Source: Diphasiastrum complanatum (taxonomy: Eukaryota; Streptophyta; Lycopodiopsida; Lycopodiales; Lycopodiaceae). Taken from it: a DNA stretch of 64,000 bases. This document shows positions 46,196-56,729 of this stretch, piece after piece. The DNA lies in contig CM055101.1 in the NCBI GenBank assembly GCA_029204225.1, positions 2,288,528 through 2,352,527 of the forward strand. The letters run 5' to 3'. The notes under the pieces were generated by a model. The model saw only the letters and a list, made by a program, of their open reading frames with translations, was not told the DNA's origin and ran no database searches. The position numbers were made by a program, and so were the translations under genes. The number at the start of each line of letters is the position of its first letter. Position 1 is the stretch's first letter.

Positions 46196-46328
46196 GTCCA
46201 AACACAAAAAAATACAGAAAACTAACTCTAAACTCCCAAAGATCTACTAAGACTACTCTAAAAAGCAAGAAAATAGCTAAAATACAGCTAAACTAGTCAG
46301 TGGAAACCTATCCTCGACAACGGCGCCA
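46196..46328 (-). other. J-element leader and Asp-type primer binding site
   Basis: On the minus strand TGGCGCCGTTGTCGAGG (46328-46312) follows the LTR after one base. This is close to the TGGCGCCGTTGCCGGGG primer site (Asp-tRNA type) of plant Ty3 elements of the Tat/Athila kind. The next ~115 bp are also found downstream of the primer site at 49313, so this is a shared leader. Confidence 0.8.
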
Positions 46329-46329
46329 C

Positions 46330-46545
46330 TGTAGGGTCGAAGATCTTGCGTTGTATAGCCCTCCCGCTTGTCAACAAGGGTTAGAACACTGGATAGGTAC
46401 CTAACTATGCATAGATGCTAATTTTAGTTAGTTTCCTACTTTACATCTAACTCTATTCACCACTAATACAACTCTCCTTTAACTCTACTCCTCTACACTA
46501 ACATTCATCATGATTTGGGTGAAGAAAAGGAATAGAAAAGAAGAG

Positions 46546-46620
<75 letters not shown>

Positions 46621-47065
46621 GGGTGGAGGTTAGCTCAAATGCTCCTTATGCTTGCTAATGGAAAAACATTCACTATGGCAAACAATAAGCATGAAAATAG
46701 AAAGCAATGGAAAACACAATCAAAAGCATTAGCAAGTAGTGAATAGCAAATGAGGATGCTTCTCTCCAAAAAGTGGTAGAGTTTCCTCCTTCTCATTAAG
46801 CATGGAAATAGTGTACAAATGGTGTCTTTTTATAAAATGGGGAAGGCCCTTGCCCCTCAATCCTATTGGCTAATATTCACAATGATCCTATCCATTCATC
46901 TTGGACCCAACTTGATCCAAGGGTCCACAAAAAGTACATTAAAAATCACAAGATTTATGTGAGTCCAAAATTGGACCCAACTCTAAAAAGTAAACTCTAA
47001 GTTTAAAATTGACTTTGGGCCTCAAGTTTTATTTCAATTACAAAGGGCCCAAGTCTATTATTGTG
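46330..47065 (-). repeat. LTR of family J, copy 2 (truncated)
   Basis: Minus-oriented LTR ending GACCCTACA next to the primer site. Its start is missing: at 47065 it meets sequence that matches the end of LTR K. It contains an uninterrupted GA array at 46549-46617 in the position of the short purine run of copy 1. Confidence 0.8.
46549..46617. repeat. (GA)n microsatellite, about 34 units
   Basis: Uninterrupted GA units inside LTR J copy 2, equivalent to the CT arrays of the solo LTR at 18068-18442 when orientation is considered. Confidence 0.95.
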
Positions 47066-47400
47066 GTGGCCTAGTCGTTATAGATTTCCAAAAAAATGAT
47101 GAATTATGTAGTATAAAATGTTTGATCGTTACCCAAGAGAGAGGTAATGTCATCTTTTGCATGGTCAGCTCCTAACAATATACTATTTACAATCTTGTAA
47201 GGTCCTACTTTTTGCTGTTTATTAAAATGTTTAGGATATATCTGGTCCTGTAAAAAATTAATAACCTCCCTATAAATTGATGTTTCTGATTGAATACTCA
47301 TTATATGTTCATCTAAAAATTCATCAGAAATAGGTTGATGGCTCTCTTTTGGTATCAACTTTGTAGCCATTTCTAATCCTAGTATGGCAATTTTGAACTT
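47066..47400 (-). pseudogene. Ty3-type pol fragment joined to an end of LTR K
   Basis: The minus strand from about 47400 encodes what looks like the linker between RNase H and integrase of a Ty3 element (SDEFLDEHIMSIQSE, REVINFLQDQIYPKHF, NKQQKVGPYKIV). From about 47160 down to 47066 the DNA matches the last ~80 bp of LTR K (56565-56641), including AACGATCAAAC and CTATAACGACTAGGCCACCA, in inverted orientation. The pol frame ends inside that shared piece. The join to LTR J at 47065/47066 is sharp. Confidence 0.5.
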
Positions 47401-47499
47401 TGCTATGTTTTCTGTTAGCGTAGCAACATCCCAACCAGCTATGGCTCCAACTAATCCAAGCTATGGCTGCCTCCCAACTAGCATGAACTTTGGCTCAAT

Positions 47500-48245
47500 C
47501 CAACTAGCATGGTTTAGGAAGCTAGAATGTCGATGGTAGATAGGGTGGTGAGTATTGTGAGGGCAAGATCCACTCTTTCTTGCATTAGCTCATCTTGTTG
47601 CTAACACAAATGAGAAAATATTACTAAGAAACCCTAGATTAACAACTATGGTTGCCTCCCAACTAGTGGCTAAGATTAAATCTAAAGATGAAACCCTAAT
47701 CTTCCTTGAATCCCAACCCTTAATTTGAGGCTTTCCCTTCCAAACTAAGGTGGCTATCCTATTCTCTCTCTTGAGGCTTACCCAACCAAGAGGAGGCAAC
47801 TAACTCAATAATACATTCCATACAATAGTTTACAACCAAAGGGAAGATCCACAATGGAGAGACACAAGAGAGATGGGAAGATCCAAAATGTAGAATTCCT
47901 CTACAAGTGTTCACCTACAAACGAGCTCTCCACATTGACTTATACTTGGAGGCCCTTGTTTTACAAAGAACCGTGAAAAACTCGAAACCTGATAATTTAT
48001 TTAGATTACAAGCCGTAGTAATCTAAGTATAGAACTAAGTCACTTACAAAAGGTTCCATGGAACAAACCCCTAGTGGACCATATGGCTTATTTTTATAAG
48101 TTAGGTTCCATGGGACAATGGACCTAAGCTAGAGTCGCTTTAATTATATGACTTGAACTAATTTGAATTACCATATGGCTAGAATATTCGTAGGGAATAT
48201 TAGCCTACATTGTTTGTAAAATATGTTCCCAAATATACTCCCATA
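47500..48245 (+). repeat. repeat M, copy 1 (LTR-like)
   Basis: Direct counterpart of 50755-51415: shared blocks include GGTGAGTAT-GTGAGGG-AAGATCCACTCTT, CTTGAGGCTTACCC-like, CTTACAAAA, ATGG-ACAAACCCCTA-TGGACC and a GAATAT...CTACATT end. Probably an LTR of a Ty3-type element, diverged between copies. Borders are approximate, and 48246-48524 shows nothing further. Confidence 0.5.
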
Positions 48246-48524
48246 CTGGCTATCTCTGTTCCTGTTCTGTCAGACTTATCCCTACCGCCCCTTCTTTTGT
48301 AGGATGCCTACATGCCCCGTCAACTATTAGGGTGTATATGTCTAATTTAGATGTGATTTTCATTATGTACAAGAAATTTTCCTCTATTCCCTCTCTCTTT
48401 TTTGTGTTGGTTTTTTTTTTCTTTTTCCTTTTTCTAACAAAAAAATATTATTATTAGTTGTTTAAGGTGGAGCCCCTATCGGGTTACAGGTGTGGTTTAT
48501 GCCATGTCAAAGATTCCCTCCAAT

Positions 48525-48956
48525 CTAATCCCCCAAATAAGTTGGTGATCTGTGATCGGTATCTTCTGGAATGTTGCGTCGAGGTGGTGAAAAATATAGA
48601 TAGATTATGTGATGGGGTGGAATGGTTGTGGCAATATCCTCTAAGACCCATTCATCTATGATATCTATGTGCATGAACGGACTGTCGAGGTCATAATGTG
48701 AACGACAGGAGGTATCGTATTCGCAATTAACAGATATACGGCTGATCATTTGGAGTTCCCATAAAAATGCTAAAAATGTTGGATCTTCATTCCCATTCCA
48801 TTTCCACATTAGTCGTGACTCTATCCACAAGTCTGATTCTTGGGGTTCCCATTCAAAACTTCGTACATAAGGATTCATTGCTTGTACTAGCGGTTCGGTC
48901 AATTCAGGCCCTCTTTCTTGAATCACTCTAATGGATCCTGATTGTTCTTGTGCCAT
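48525..48956 (-). CDS. 143-codon open frame downstream of a Ty3 integrase fragment, unknown
   Basis: It begins MAQEQSGSIRVIQERGPELT and continues with an acidic, Trp-rich composition (FEWEPQESDLWIESRLMWKW, PTFLAFLWEL, SPFMHIDIIDEWVLEDIA). I do not recognise a domain. It follows the integrase C-terminal fragment (49289-49056) on the same strand after about 100 bp, the place where Tat/Athila-type elements carry an extra open frame. It may be the start of such an extra frame, cut at 48525 where it runs into unrelated DNA. A distant link to reading frame H, which also has a VIQ motif followed about 20 residues later by Leu/Ile/Gln-rich sequence near its N-terminus, is speculation. Confidence 0.45.
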   Translation of the reverse strand: MAQEQSGSIRVIQERGPELTEPLVQAMNPYVRSFEWEPQESDLWIESRLMWKWNGNEDPTFLAFLWELQMISRISVNCEYDTSCRSHYDLDSPFMHIDIIDEWVLEDIATTIPPHHIIYLYFSPPRRNIPEDTDHRSPTYLGD

Positions 48957-49055
48957 AGTCGCATATTCTCAAATCCTTGTTATTTATTCTATTATAAGTG
49001 GGTACTTGAAATAAAAACAAAAAGCTATTATACATTGTACATGAGTATTGAATTT

Positions 49056-49289
49056 TTATACATAGTAGGCTTTCAACTTGTTCAGGTTTACATGGTGCCT
49101 GAACACTTTCCCACTTAACTCTGTGAGTGTAATGGTGTTATTGTCATACAATTTTTGGATAATGTATGGTCCTCCCCATTTCATTCCAAACTTCTGCAGC
49201 ATCAACTCATTTCTCGCATCATAATACAACACTAGTTGTCCCTTAGTGAACTTGTACTTTGGCATTTTCCTATCGTGTATGATTTCCAT
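49056..49289 (-). pseudogene. Ty3-type integrase C-terminal fragment
   Basis: Encodes YKFTKGQLVLYYDARNELM, FGMKWGGPYIIQKLYDN, LTELSGKVFRHHVNLNKLKAYY, the small SH3-like DNA-binding end of a Ty3 integrase (usual form GxLVLLYDSR...KWxGPYxI...NGxRLKxYY). The catalytic core is absent: the plus side is cut at about 49300 by a primer site and leader of opposite orientation. A stop follows the domain, then the 143-codon frame at 48956-48525. Confidence 0.75.
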
Positions 49290-49312
49290 TTTTTGTACGT
49301 TTCTTGGTACAG

Positions 49313-49331
49313 TGGCGCCGATGCCGGGGGT
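49313..49331 (+). other. Ty3 Asp-type primer binding site of element L
   Basis: TGGCGCCGATGCCGGGGGT, followed by the same leader as at 46311-46196 (GGTAGGTTTCCACTAAC and onward to TTTGGACTATTCACAGCTAG near 49459). The LTR that should precede it is missing, replaced by the integrase fragment. Confidence 0.8.
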
Positions 49332-49779
49332 AGGTTTCCACTAACAAGTATATATGCATGTTAGCTATTTCTTGCTTTTTGGAGTAGTTTTAGGTAGATT
49401 TTGGGGTGTTTAGAGTTAGTTTTCTATATTTTTCTGTGTTTGGACTATTCACAGCTAGCGGAGGAAGTGTTAGAGGGTAGAGGAGGCCTTGAACTGCCTC
49501 TAAGGGCTTTAAATCCAAACCAACCAATAAAAAAACCAAAAAAACACACCAATCTACATTTTGCAGGAGAAAAGAGCCAAATTTTCCATCAGATTTTGTT
49601 TTCTCCAAAACCAGTGAGAGTTAACCCTTGCACGACTGGTAGCAACTCCAGGGTACTATCCCAGACCTGCATAGAAGCCTGCGAGAGTTAGTTCCAAGAA
49701 GTTTGCAAAAAACAGAGAAAAAACCATAAAAATTCAAATAACCCTTGTAAAAAAATAAAAAAAAATGCAAATCTTCACC

Positions 49780-50790
49780 AGCCGTCACGCGAGCACAGAA
49801 GAGGAAGGAAGTGGCTCCTTCACCATCGCCATCGATCACTGATGACCAACCCTCAACTTCAGCGCCATATCCAAATGTGAGGGAAGAGAGGAGACAGTAC
49901 CAGAAGATAAAGCACTGGATACAAAGAGCACAAGCGGAGGAAAAAAAACAAGAAAGGGACAACCCTATGGAACCTCCTGGTGATGACGAACGAGAACCAC
50001 GAACGAGCTCACCACTGTGCACTGATCAGAACGATCGGTTGCATCATCGTGAACCACCTTTTCACATAATGAAACCTGAGGAACCGTGCACTGAAATGCT
50101 CACAAGCCTGTTGGCGAGCCATGTTAGTTTACCCCTCTGAGAATTACTACGGATTGCGCGACAAGCTAAGAGCCTTTTGGCTGAATGGGCCAAAACAGAT
50201 GCTGAACCAATAGCACCAAAGCCCATATATTGTACGGGCTACGAAGAGACTAGTAATGTCCTCCACATTGGAGCAGCATGGGAGAGTGAGGAACACAACA
50301 TCACCCTGCCAATCAAACACAAGAGATTCGAGGATGATTAGTAGATGGAGGATCAGGTGTCAATTTGATCTCCACTACTTTTTATCAAAAGTGAAATTTA
50401 CACGGTTTGAAGCCAGCAAAATTTGTCATCAAGCTAGCGGATCAATCCTACGTAAAACCGAAGGGTGTGGTTGCTGATATCTCTATAAAAATAGCAGGCA
50501 TGCAGTTTGTGATCACCTTTGTAGTAATGGATATACTTGAATTTCCATCTGCATACCATGTTTTACTGGGAAGACCATGGTTGAGGACTGCGCAAGTAGT
50601 ACACAACTGGGGCACGGAGAAACTCACCTTTGAGAATAGAGAACAGGCTGTGAAGGCCGATCCAACCATGTTGTACTTTTCACATTCTCCGTTGGCTATG
50701 GCTCCATCTAGCATGACTATGGCAGTCTCCCAACTAGTCTACGCTATGTCTTCTCCAACTAGCTTGAGCAAGAGGATGGGAAGACGATAA
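49780..50790 (+). pseudogene. Ty3 element L: gag-like remnant and retropepsin
   Basis: About 49800-50140 gives a charged gag-like stretch (VREERRQYQKIKHWIQRAQAEE) without a recognisable capsid motif or zinc knuckle. From about 50335 an aspartic protease is clear: VDGGSGVNLIS gives the catalytic Asp (as DGG in place of DSG or DTG), then after a frame change PAKFVIKLADQSYVKPKG, the hydrophobic VDISIKI-like ADISIKI, FVVMDILE and the second protease signature HVLLGRPWLR. Stops and a frameshift separate the parts. It ends in repeat M copy 2, with no reverse transcriptase. Confidence 0.65.
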
Positions 50791-51415
50791 TGAGCATGGT
50801 GAGTATCCTGAGGGTAAGATCCACTCTTCTCTCTTTTCTCTCCTTAGTTTCCAACAAATGATAGCCTAACCTAAAAGATAAAACCCTAAACTAAATCTCA
50901 TCCTCTAAGGCTTACCCTACTAGAGAATGGGAGGCCTAGATTAACTTAACCTATTGCCGGATGAATAATATACAATACAATGTAAAGTAACACAGTACAT
51001 GAAACCACACAAGGGAGAACACTCAGAGAGAAAGATAGGCCTGTATTGCAAATGAGGTTCTTCTCGAAGATGGACTCTTCCACTCCTATATATACTTGGA
51101 GTGGTGGTCACTTACAAAAAGGCACTATGGGACTAACTTAACTTTGAATCACATTGGTGCCATGGGACAAACCCCTAATGGACCTTTGTGACTAACTTTT
51201 ACATAACTTGAAATAACTGGAAACTACATATCTATGTGGAGTGCCCATGGTAGTTTAAACTTAGAACTAAATAACTTAAGCCATTACGAATACCGCAAAA
51301 GCCTAAACTTGATGGGCAAGTTTTATGTTTAAATTCTATCCTGCTTGTATATTTAAAGATGTTCCGCAGGATAACTAAAATATTCCTTGGAATATCAGTC
51401 TACATTATCCCCTCT
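50755..51415 (+). repeat. repeat M, copy 2 (LTR-like)
   Basis: Contains a TATA-like CCTATATATACTTGGAG (about 51090). Direct counterpart of 47500-48245. The following 51416-52067 has open frames on both strands without any motif I know. Confidence 0.5.
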
Positions 51416-52067
51416 GTTAAGAATTTGGTTTTCCCATGCCAAGTGCAATGTTAAGATCCCACTCCTTATGGTGCTGGAGGAGTCAAAGTCGGTGCAGCTT
51501 GTAGATGTGAAACTGTTTGTAAAGTGCTGCTCCGTAGGAGATGAAGCTTTGAAGAAGTACGAGCATCTCCAAAAGATTTGGATTGAATCAGGTTGGAGTT
51601 GGCTCGTTGATGACTTGCTTCCAATTGCTCATGCAAATGATTCAATGGATGATGTACACGAGCTTAGTATTTCTTGAGACATGATGTGAATGCCACACAA
51701 AGGGTTACTAAACGACAGTGAGATGAAGATGAAGTGGGTGTGATAGGGAGTGTTGTAATCTCGGAAGTGGTGAAGGTGGATACACGGAAGAGGTTGGATG
51801 GATCAAAATTCCTTTGCTCATTCCTGTCTTTTGAAAGCACTTTTGTCAACAGAAGTTTTCCATTTGACATTTCTTGCAGCTGTTTGAATTTTTTTTTTTT
51901 TGACTTAAGACATGGCTCATAATCGTTGTTGGAAACCTCTAACATCCTTGAGTTCGTTGCTTCAAATGCCAAACTATATCAATGGTATGTTGTAGATGCC
52001 GTAGATTTGTCTGCTTCATGAACACAAAGGTACTATAGCTACTTTGTTGATAGAGATCTCCGTGTAA

Positions 52068-52667
52068 ATAAGAAGAAAGAACAAAAGAAGAAGTCTGATG
52101 TTAGTAAGCAATCAAGACGAACACAGACAGAAGCTCCACCTGCATGCGAGAAGACAACTCTATCTAGGATCAGAAGATCCATCGTCCGCTAGTGAAGCAA
52201 GACTGCTATTCGTGAGAGAACCATGTTTTCTCTCATGCCAGTGCATTGTGTGGATTCGCATGCAGTGCTTTGAAGAAATCATAAAGAATCAATATAGATT
52301 ACTTTCTTGTGTGCATGATCTCAAATATTGAATGCTTATACTAAAACGTTCATGTCTGAATTTTCTTGTTCATTTTGAATTTCGCACATTGGTTGAAACA
52401 TGTTGAATGCTGTATTAATTGTGTAAACGTAGATCGGTAGTATCTGACTACACTCTGGAGGACTGTAAGAGTGATTAAACTGGAAATGCCTAGTAATCGC
52501 ATCTGAACTCCATCCGAGTCCTGTAGGAGAATTGTGACTGATTCGCCTTCGCGAAAGTTTTGTGATCGCGACTGTTTCACGAATTATTCTACTTCCCATC
52601 AGTGGTATTAGAGCGTATCATGTTTCTTCAGTGGTATCAGAGCATATCACGATTTGACTCTCCATCA
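52068..52667 (+). repeat. 5' LTR of copia F
   Basis: The reverse complement is found at 62130-62735 with high similarity. It ends ...CTCCATCA at 52667, one base before the primer site. Within its last 70 bp it carries two extra primer-site-like words (52603-52614 and 52632-52643). The left limit is where similarity to the other copy begins. Confidence 0.75.
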
Positions 52668-52668
52668 G

Positions 52669-52680
52669 TAGTATCAGAGC
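52669..52680 (+). other. primer binding site of copia F
   Basis: TAGTATCAGAGC, one base off the usual site. That this third copy is the real one follows from alignment with copia A, whose leader (CCGACATAGCC, AGCTAGTAGATCCAAG) starts at the same distance after its site. Confidence 0.75.
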
Positions 52681-52783
52681 CCGATCACCCTGTCATATTC
52701 TGACATAGCCAAGAAGCTAGCAGATCCAAGAAACCAAGCATTCAGACAATCAACCATCAACAAGAACTAGACTTCAAGAAGCA

Positions 52784-54092
52784 ATGGCTTCAATCAGCAG
52801 CATGCAGAGCAAGATCTGCACCATACCCGATTCTTCAAGGTCTAACTTTCTAGCCTAGAAAGTTAAGACATCCTTGATACTCAAGGGCGAAGGACTCTTC
52901 CCCTGGGTAGATGGCACTGAAGAAATGCCTACGACAACAAGCAAAGAGCTACGCGAATGGAGGGAGAAAAACGACAATGCAGTAGCCTTGCTATCATTTT
53001 CCATCGAAGATAGCCTTACACTTGACCTGGCTACACTCTCCAAAGCCAAGGAGATGTGGGATGCACTGTTGACAAGATTTCAGACGAAATCAAGAAGCCA
53101 GATTATGATGTTGGAAGATCAGCTGAGAAATCTCCAGTGGGACAGAAAAGACCTCACATCTTTCGTGAGAAAGATGAAGGATCTGTTTCTATCACTACAC
53201 AACTCAGGAGCAGAAAATGCAGTGTCAGCTGAGAAGCAGCTCACATACTTGTTGAGAGCCTTACCCAGATCTTTCCAGATGACACGAACCCTGCTCGCAT
53301 AAGATCCTACCATGAACCTCGAAAAGGCGATTGTCAAGATTTGAGAGGAAATCGAGGCCAGAGAACACCTTGATCACAAGGATGGTTCTGACCAGGCCCT
53401 CTACGGCAACTGAGAAAAATCAAAGAAACAATTCAAGCCTAAGAGGGAGTCGAATCAGAGGCGAGATTGTGACCAGCAAGCAAAAGGGACCAGCAAGAGC
53501 AACTGGAAGACAAAAGAGAGGTCAAAACAACAAGATGCAGATAAGAAGGCCTACACGAGATGTAGAAGAGACTTGCACACAGTAGATACCTGTTGGCTCA
53601 ATCCCAAGATTGAGTGTATCCATTGCCATAAAAGGGGTCATGCAGCCATGGATTGTCGCTTGAACCCAAGAAACAGATCAGCACAAAACAGACAAGAGAA
53701 CAACAACAGTTCTTCCTATGTCGAGGAGCCTGAGAGCTCAAACATGGGCGAAGAGAACGAACGGAAACTGTTCGACCGCCTACATCTGTGAAGATGTGTG
53801 TGCAGCATCAACATCTGACACACATGAGGTGATTCTAGATTCAGGAGCCACCTCGCACTTCGTGACAATCTTGAATCTCGACAATCGCCTTTTCAAAGTT
53901 CATAGTTCTTGGAGATGGATCAAGACATCAAGTGAACAGTATTGGTTCACTTGGCTCAACACCAACGACAGAGACGACTCAAAGACGTTCTGTTCGTGCC
54001 AACTCTGCAGCAAGACTTGCTCTCTGTAGCAAGAATAGCAGATGCAGGGATGCGTGTGACATTTTCCAACGAAACATGCAACGTGATTAATG
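52784..54092 (+). pseudogene. copia F gag and protease
   Basis: Gag from ATG 52784 (MASISSMQSKIC) has an early TAG where copia A has Trp (FLAWKVKT). It continues LILKGEGLFPWVDGTEEMP, QIMMLEDQLRNLQWDRKDL, FVRKMKDLFLSLHNSG and stops at about 53300. After further stops there is an intact zinc knuckle CIHCHKRGHAAMDC near 53615 and a protease site ILDSGATSHFV near 53835. At 54092 the element is interrupted by LTR J copy 4. Integrase and reverse transcriptase are not found downstream on this strand. Confidence 0.85.
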
Positions 54093-54262
54093 TTGTTGGA
54101 CGTATTCCCAACAAAATGTAAATAAATAAAATCATCCAATAAAATGTGTTGCGAGGGCATGGCATCCTGCGCGTGTAAGCCCATGGCCCAATGAGCACGC
54201 AAGTGAAGTTGTAGATAAAATAATAAGCTTAGGCCCTTTGTAATTAAAATAATAGACTTGGG
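54093..54262 (+). repeat. LTR J, copy 4 (5' fragment)
   Basis: Begins TGTTGGACGTATTCCC and keeps the marker GTGTAAGCCCATGGCCCAAT. It is truncated after about 170 bp and joined directly to the middle of reading frame H copy 3, so the LTR end, primer site and N-terminal coding region were lost in one deletion. Confidence 0.8.
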
Positions 54263-55512
54263 CCCTTTAGCAACCTGCACCAGACTCAAGGCCGCTTTCT
54301 CAATCAGAAATGAATCTTCTTCGGCGTCAGGTGCAGGTTTATAGCCAAACCTTAAACAGCTACCAAGCAGAGTTCAACAAATATCGGACAAGCGCAACTC
54401 ACGAGCTAGCCCAGGCCAAGCAAGCCCTAAAGGCATGCCAAAAATTCATGGACACGAAGGCCCAGCCCACCCTCGTGATAATTCCACCACCACCGACTTT
54501 TGACCTGCACAGGCCAGTACCAACCAAGACCAAAGCCAGCAGGCAGCAGGGGGATTTCACCAAGATCAAGGATCTGAAGGCCAAGGCCAAGGGCAGATGG
54601 ATACGGCTGCTGAGATGTGAGACCAGGGCCAAGGCGTAGATACCAGTCAGAGCCAAGGTACATCATCCAGAGGTTCGCGCACGATATCTGTCAGCCGGGC
54701 CTTCCGAAGACCGAAGTCCGTGAAGAAGAAAATCAACAAATTTCTATCAAAGTATCCCCACGAGTCATCAAGAGGTAACTGACAGATATCGTTTTCAGCT
54801 CAGACCATCAAGGGCAAAGAACTGCAAGCATTACCCGCCCTCCAACCACAACCAGAGTGGCATTAGTAGTTGTTTGAAAAGGACCCTGCGGCCATCAGGA
54901 CCTACGTGACGAGTCCACAACAATTACGAGTGAACGCGCACTTCTTGCCATGTCCATGAAGATCTAAATGGGCGGAATGTCGCACCCCTCTGGACAAGAT
55001 CACCCTTCAGAATTTTAATTGGTCGGTAATACCATCAGAATATGGGTGGACTACGGATGTAAACGCCAGAAGGGTTCTCACCGCGTTCGCCAACCAATAC
55101 ATCAATTGCCCTGATCCAATAGTCTACGCGACAGCCACTTACGCCCGGGACTTAGAACATCTGATGGAGATCAAAACTAAATGGGAGAATTTTCTCCCGT
55201 CCATATTCTTTGACATTAATAAGGCGCTACCTTCAGACAAAGTCGAAGATCAACTGTCAATAGCTCGCGTGTATTACCGAACTGCACTTCAGGACGATCC
55301 ATGGACACGCAGATTCCAAATATGGGTCGACCAAGATTGGCTGCGATGAGCCCACAAGTCCCTTCACATGCCCAACTTGAAGAAAGTGGACCGCCTCAAC
55401 TTTATGGAGGACGTCACCACCTAGCTGAACCAGCAAAGGCGGACAAAGAAAATGCTCTACTAAACCGGCAGAATGCCGAGGGACCGGCACTACTTCAGGT
55501 CGTGGGTCCTGT
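54263..55512 (+). pseudogene. reading frame H, copy 3
   Basis: It starts within the coiled coil (SEMNLLRRQVQVYSQTLNSY), then an Ala-rich helix (THELAQAKQALKACQ), a region equivalent to the Gln-rich part in broken frames, and the C-terminal domain: SPQQLRVNAHFLPC, QNFNWSVIPSEYGW, YARDLEHLM, KALPSDKVEDQLSIARVYY and DPWTRRFQIWVDQDWL. Stops and frame changes are present. As in copy 1 the coding sequence runs to the start of a J LTR (55513). Flanking J fragments on both sides in the same orientation show that H belongs inside a J element. No gag zinc knuckle, protease or polymerase lies between the LTRs. Confidence 0.7.
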
Positions 55513-55642
55513 TGTGGGGGTATTCCCAACAAAGTGTAAATGAATAAAATCATCCAATAAAATGTGTTGCGAGGGCATGGTATCCTGTGCGTGTAAGCCC
55601 ATGGCCCAATGAGCACGCAAGTGAAATTGTAAATAAAAAAAT
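55513..55642 (+). repeat. LTR J, copy 5 (truncated 3' LTR)
   Basis: Very similar to copy 4 over about 130 bp (GGTATTCCCAACAAA, GTGTAAGCCCATGGCCCAAT, CACGCAAGTGAA), then cut by LTR K at 55643. Confidence 0.8.
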
Positions 55643-56641
55643 TGTGGAGACTTATGATTTCACATTATCCGAGTTATGTCATATATTTTAAAAAATTTCA
55701 ATTTCCATATACATAAAATGTGCTATAGTGTCTAAATACATGTAAAGGCCTATTTTTCACTTTGTAAATTCATATTATAAGTAGAAGTTGCGACATTCTA
55801 AAGAGATGCAATAGAAGTTTAGAACTGACATTTAACAGTTCATAAACGACATTGAGGCCGATGATCGTTTCCTATAAGGTCGACACTTCGTGCCATTGTA
55901 CACACACATTTCTATGCAGAGTTGAGTATCAATAGAGATAAGAGCGAGTTCCTATAGCTTGAGCATTCTTTTCCTTTTGCTATCTTTCACAGAATTACTT
56001 CTTATCATATGTGCGAACACACTCTGTATGATCTTTGGATGATTGTGATACTGTTCTGTTTGCGTCACACACATTTCTTATATTATACTGAATTTCAGTT
56101 ACTCTAACATGGATTTTCAGGCGACACCAGCAAGTAACAATTTTGACTAATGTGTCGAAGCTGTTAAGCATCATTCCTTAGCAGATCTTCTTTCATTTCT
56201 GAATGAGCTATGTGTTGAGATAACGGGATTGTTTGAGACTCTGTTTTGCTTGTTTTCTACGATAAAGACTAATTCTTTGTGTTTGATTAAGAAGAATCTT
56301 TAGCTAATGTGATCCTGCTTACTGGATCTAATTGCTAGTTGCTGTCAGTTCTGACTGTTTCCTTGATGCTTGAAGAGCCTGAAAGATAAAATAATCCTTA
56401 CATTTGACAAAAACATTTCATCATTGGTGTTCCTGGATGCCAATTAACCCAAATATCTTTGGATAACCAGTTATGTCGCTGTAGTATTCGTTGTGAGTTT
56501 TATACATACCAGTCCGTTACCATCATATATACATTTACCATGCAAAAGTTGAGATTATTATCTCTCTTGGGGAACGATCAAACCTTTTATACTACATAAT
56601 TCATCATTTTTGTGGAAATCTATAACGACTAGGCCACCACA
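55643..56641 (+). repeat. 5' LTR of Ty3-type element K
   Basis: Starts TGTGGAGACTTATG and ends CTAGGCCACCACA; the length, about 1 kb, is inferred from the sharp junction with LTR J on the left and the primer site on the right. The last ~80 bp recur inverted at 47066-47160. Confidence 0.7.
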
Positions 56642-56646
56642 TAGTT

Positions 56647-56663
56647 TGGCGTCGTTGCCGGGG
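56647..56663 (+). other. primer binding site of element K
   Basis: TGGCGTCGTTGCCGGGG, one base different from the plant Asp-tRNA-type primer site, five bases after the LTR end. Confidence 0.85.
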
Positions 56664-56729
56664 AGATGAATTTCACCTTTTGCAATATTTTTGAGTGTAT
56701 TACATCTACAAATTTTTCTCATGTAATGC

